This document shows positions 23,049 to 25,481 of a stretch of 25,481 bases of DNA, in pieces; position 1 is the first letter of the stretch; the number at the start of each line of letters is the position of its first letter. The DNA is taken from the NCBI GenBank assembly GCA_964650405.1, contig CAZYTO010000044.1:1-25481 (forward strand), written 5' to 3'. The notes beneath the pieces were generated by a model. The model had not been told where the DNA came from. It was given only the letters and a program-made list of their open reading frames with translations, and searched no databases. The stretch comes from CAZYTO01 sp964650405 (GTDB lineage: Bacteria > Acidobacteriota > Thermoanaerobaculia > Gp7-AA8). Position numbers and translations under genes: made by a program.

Positions 23049-24075
23049 ATGGCGGAGCGAGCGGGATTGCCCGAAGAAGCGCTGGCCGCGATGCGCGGCT
23101 GGCTCGGTGACGGCTGGACCGTCGTGCCGCTGGCCGGCGACGCGTCGACGCGGGTCTACTTCCGCGTCACGCGAGGCGACGGCACGACGAACGTCCTGAC
23201 CTGGTATCCCGAGGACGTTCGTTCCGTGCTGCAGCGCTTCCTGGACGCCTATGAGGCCGTCTCGCCGCACGCCTACGTACCCCGCGTGATCGAGCACGGC
23301 GGCGGACTGGCCTTGCAGCAGGACGTCGGCGATCACACGCTCTTCGAGCTTCTGCACCAGGAGCGCGGCGAGGGGGTGAAGTGGTACCGGAAAGCCGTGA
23401 CGCTCCTCTACTACTTTCAGCGCGCCGGCGGCACGGCCATCAACCCGCCGTTCACCGCGGACTTCTTCCTCGGCGAGCTGGAGATGACGCGCGAGTTCTA
23501 CGTGGAGAAGTTGATGGGAGCTCCTCCGGACGTGTCCGAGGCTCTCAAGCCGTTGCTGAAAAAGCTGGCCAACAACATCGCCCGGCATCCATATGTGTTA
23601 TGCCACCGTGATTATCATGGCCAGAATATTCATATTTTTAACGAGAAACTTTATCTGATCGATTATCAGGATCTGAGAATGGGTCCGGACACGTACGATC
23701 TGGCCTCGCTCCTCCGCGACCGGGGCGTGGCCCGGATCCTTGGCGAAGAGACCGAGCTGGAGCTCGTCGACTACTACGCCGAGTGGCGCTCCGTCGGCGT
23801 TCCCGGCCGCAGTCCCTTTCCCCACGGCGAGCGCCGCTCCATCCGCCGCCGCTATTTCGAGACGCTCCTGCAGCGCTCCCTCAAGATCCTCGGCACGTTC
23901 TCCAAGATGCCCATCACCCGCGGCAAGCTGCACTACCTCGATTTCATCGCCCCGACCATCGAGAGCGTGCAGCACTGCCTTCGCGAGCTTCCCGATTACG
24001 CCGTCCTCGGCCAGTTGCTGCCCACGCAGTTCTCCCTCGCCGAGGCCCGCTCCCGAGTCGAAAGGATGTCCACCC

Positions 24076-24083
<8 letters not shown>
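23049..24083 (+). CDS. AmgK-like sugar kinase (aminoglycoside phosphotransferase fold)
   Basis: A 344-residue APH-fold kinase. The N-lobe has PLAGDASTRVYFRV (about 27-40), similar to the GDAS..RYFR motif of AmgK, which phosphorylates N-acetylmuramate or N-acetylglucosamine at C1 in cell-wall recycling. The catalytic loop is HRDYHGQN (186-193, Asp as base) and the metal site is LIDYQD (203-208), followed by GPDTYDLASLLRD. The usual partner, the nucleotidyltransferase MurU, is not in the window, so the substrate is inferred. Start: the ATG at 23049 has no ribosome binding site; a TTG at 23028 lies 11 bases after GGGGAGG and may be the true start. The 3' end overlaps the next gene by 8 bp. Confidence 0.85.
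23588..23690 (+). other. AT-rich codon island over the kinase active site
   Basis: By hand count only about 36% G+C across roughly 100 bases, in a gene that is otherwise GC-rich. It uses codons such as TTA, TAT, CAT, AAT, ATT, CTT and AGA, rare elsewhere here. It encodes exactly the catalytic loop and metal-binding segment (about residues 180-212). The frame is intact. Confidence 0.75.
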
Positions 24084-25104
<1,021 letters not shown>

Positions 25105-25109
25105 CGTCC

Positions 25110-25481
25110 GTGGCGAAGCCCGACTACGCGCATCATTTTCTGGAAGGCGTCGACCGTTTCAACGCCCGGCGCTTCTGGGACGCGCACGAGTCGTGGGAGA
25201 CGATCTGGCTGGCGGCGGAGTCGGATGTCGAGCAGTTCCTGCAGGGGCTGATCCAGCTCGCGGCGGCGTATCACCACATCCAGCGGGGCACGCTGCGCGG
25301 CGCGCCGCGCCTCTTCGACGCCGCCCTGAATCGGCTGGCCGGCTTTCCCCTGATGTTCGGCATGCTCGACCGGACCCGGGTCGAGGAGGCGGCGCGCACG
25401 CATCGTGAATGGGTGGCAGGGCTGGTGGCGCGGGAGGAGAGCGCCGCCCTCGCCGACTGGCAGTATCCTGAAATGGTCGTG
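25110..25481 (+). CDS. DUF309-family protein (cut by window edge)
   Basis: 124 codons are visible from a GTG at 25110, six bases after the IDH stop and preceded by a G-rich stretch (GGGGGA). The frame is still open at the window end. The sequence shows the DUF309 signature: FNARRFWDAHESWETIWLAA followed by FLQGLIQLAAAYHHIQRG and GAPRLFDAAL, with conserved His and Glu residues in HESWE. The family consists of small helical proteins of unknown function; a metal- or ligand-binding role is sometimes guessed from the conserved polar residues. The close spacing suggests co-transcription with IDH, but gives no functional link. Confidence 0.85.
   Translation, partial: MAKPDYAHHFLEGVDRFNARRFWDAHESWETIWLAAESDVEQFLQGLIQLAAAYHHIQRGTLRGAPRLFDAALNRLAGFPLMFGMLDRTRVEEAARTHREWVAGLVAREESAALADWQYPEMVV

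Overview
The window is GC-rich, densely coded chromosomal DNA from a Gram-negative (outer-membrane) bacterium. Four consecutive genes build lipid A and inner-core lipopolysaccharide (waaA, lpxK, an lpxL-type acyltransferase, waaF). Haem synthesis starts from glutamyl-tRNA (hemA). The mix of a fused CobA-HemD protein, a HemX/CcsA-like gene beside hemA, a lone Memo-family gene and a large membrane protein with a C-terminal beta-rich domain suggests Acidobacteriota, perhaps Thermoanaerobaculia. That placement is inference, not proven here. I see no rRNA, tRNA, CRISPR array, phage, transposase, integrase or recognisable defence system.

Layout. 1-657 (-): fmt, cut by the window edge. 728-1588 (-): exported TPR protein, divergent from a small lipoprotein (1638-1961, +). 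1984-6916 (-): PPTase, a 1081-residue membrane protein and a methyltransferase, joined by ATGA overlaps. 7065-13637 (-): haem block hflX > GNAT > ccsA/hemX-like > hemA > hemC > cobA-hemD. 13757-18295 (+): waaA > lpxK > lpxL-like > waaF, chained by GTGA overlaps, then a MerR regulator whose 3' end overlaps convergent msrC. 18220-22182 (-): msrC, glgA, Memo (amrB) and an exported alpha/beta hydrolase. 22259-25481 (+): cyclophilin-type lipoprotein, AmgK-like kinase, NAD-type isocitrate dehydrogenase and a DUF309 protein cut by the edge.

How they work together. HemA, HemC and the HemD half of the fusion are steps 1, 4 and 5 of tetrapyrrole synthesis from glutamyl-tRNA; the CobA half diverts uroporphyrinogen III to sirohaem or cobalamin precursors, and the HemX/CcsA-like membrane protein links the block to haem use. 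The LPS genes act in sequence at the inner membrane: LpxK phosphorylates the lipid A precursor, WaaA adds Kdo, the acyltransferase adds a secondary acyl chain and WaaF adds heptose.

The least ordinary signal is not a gene. Arrays of degenerate 7-8 bp tandem repeats lie at five gene junctions (about 7007-7066, 9501-9611, 10899-10994, 12294-12376, 18689-18796), and one lies in frame inside the membrane-protein gene (3841-3909), where it encodes a heptapeptide repeat. Two arrays are arranged as long inverted repeats in front of hemC and hemA. The second surprise is a pair of short AT-rich codon islands inside otherwise GC-rich genes, in lpxK and in the AmgK-like kinase.
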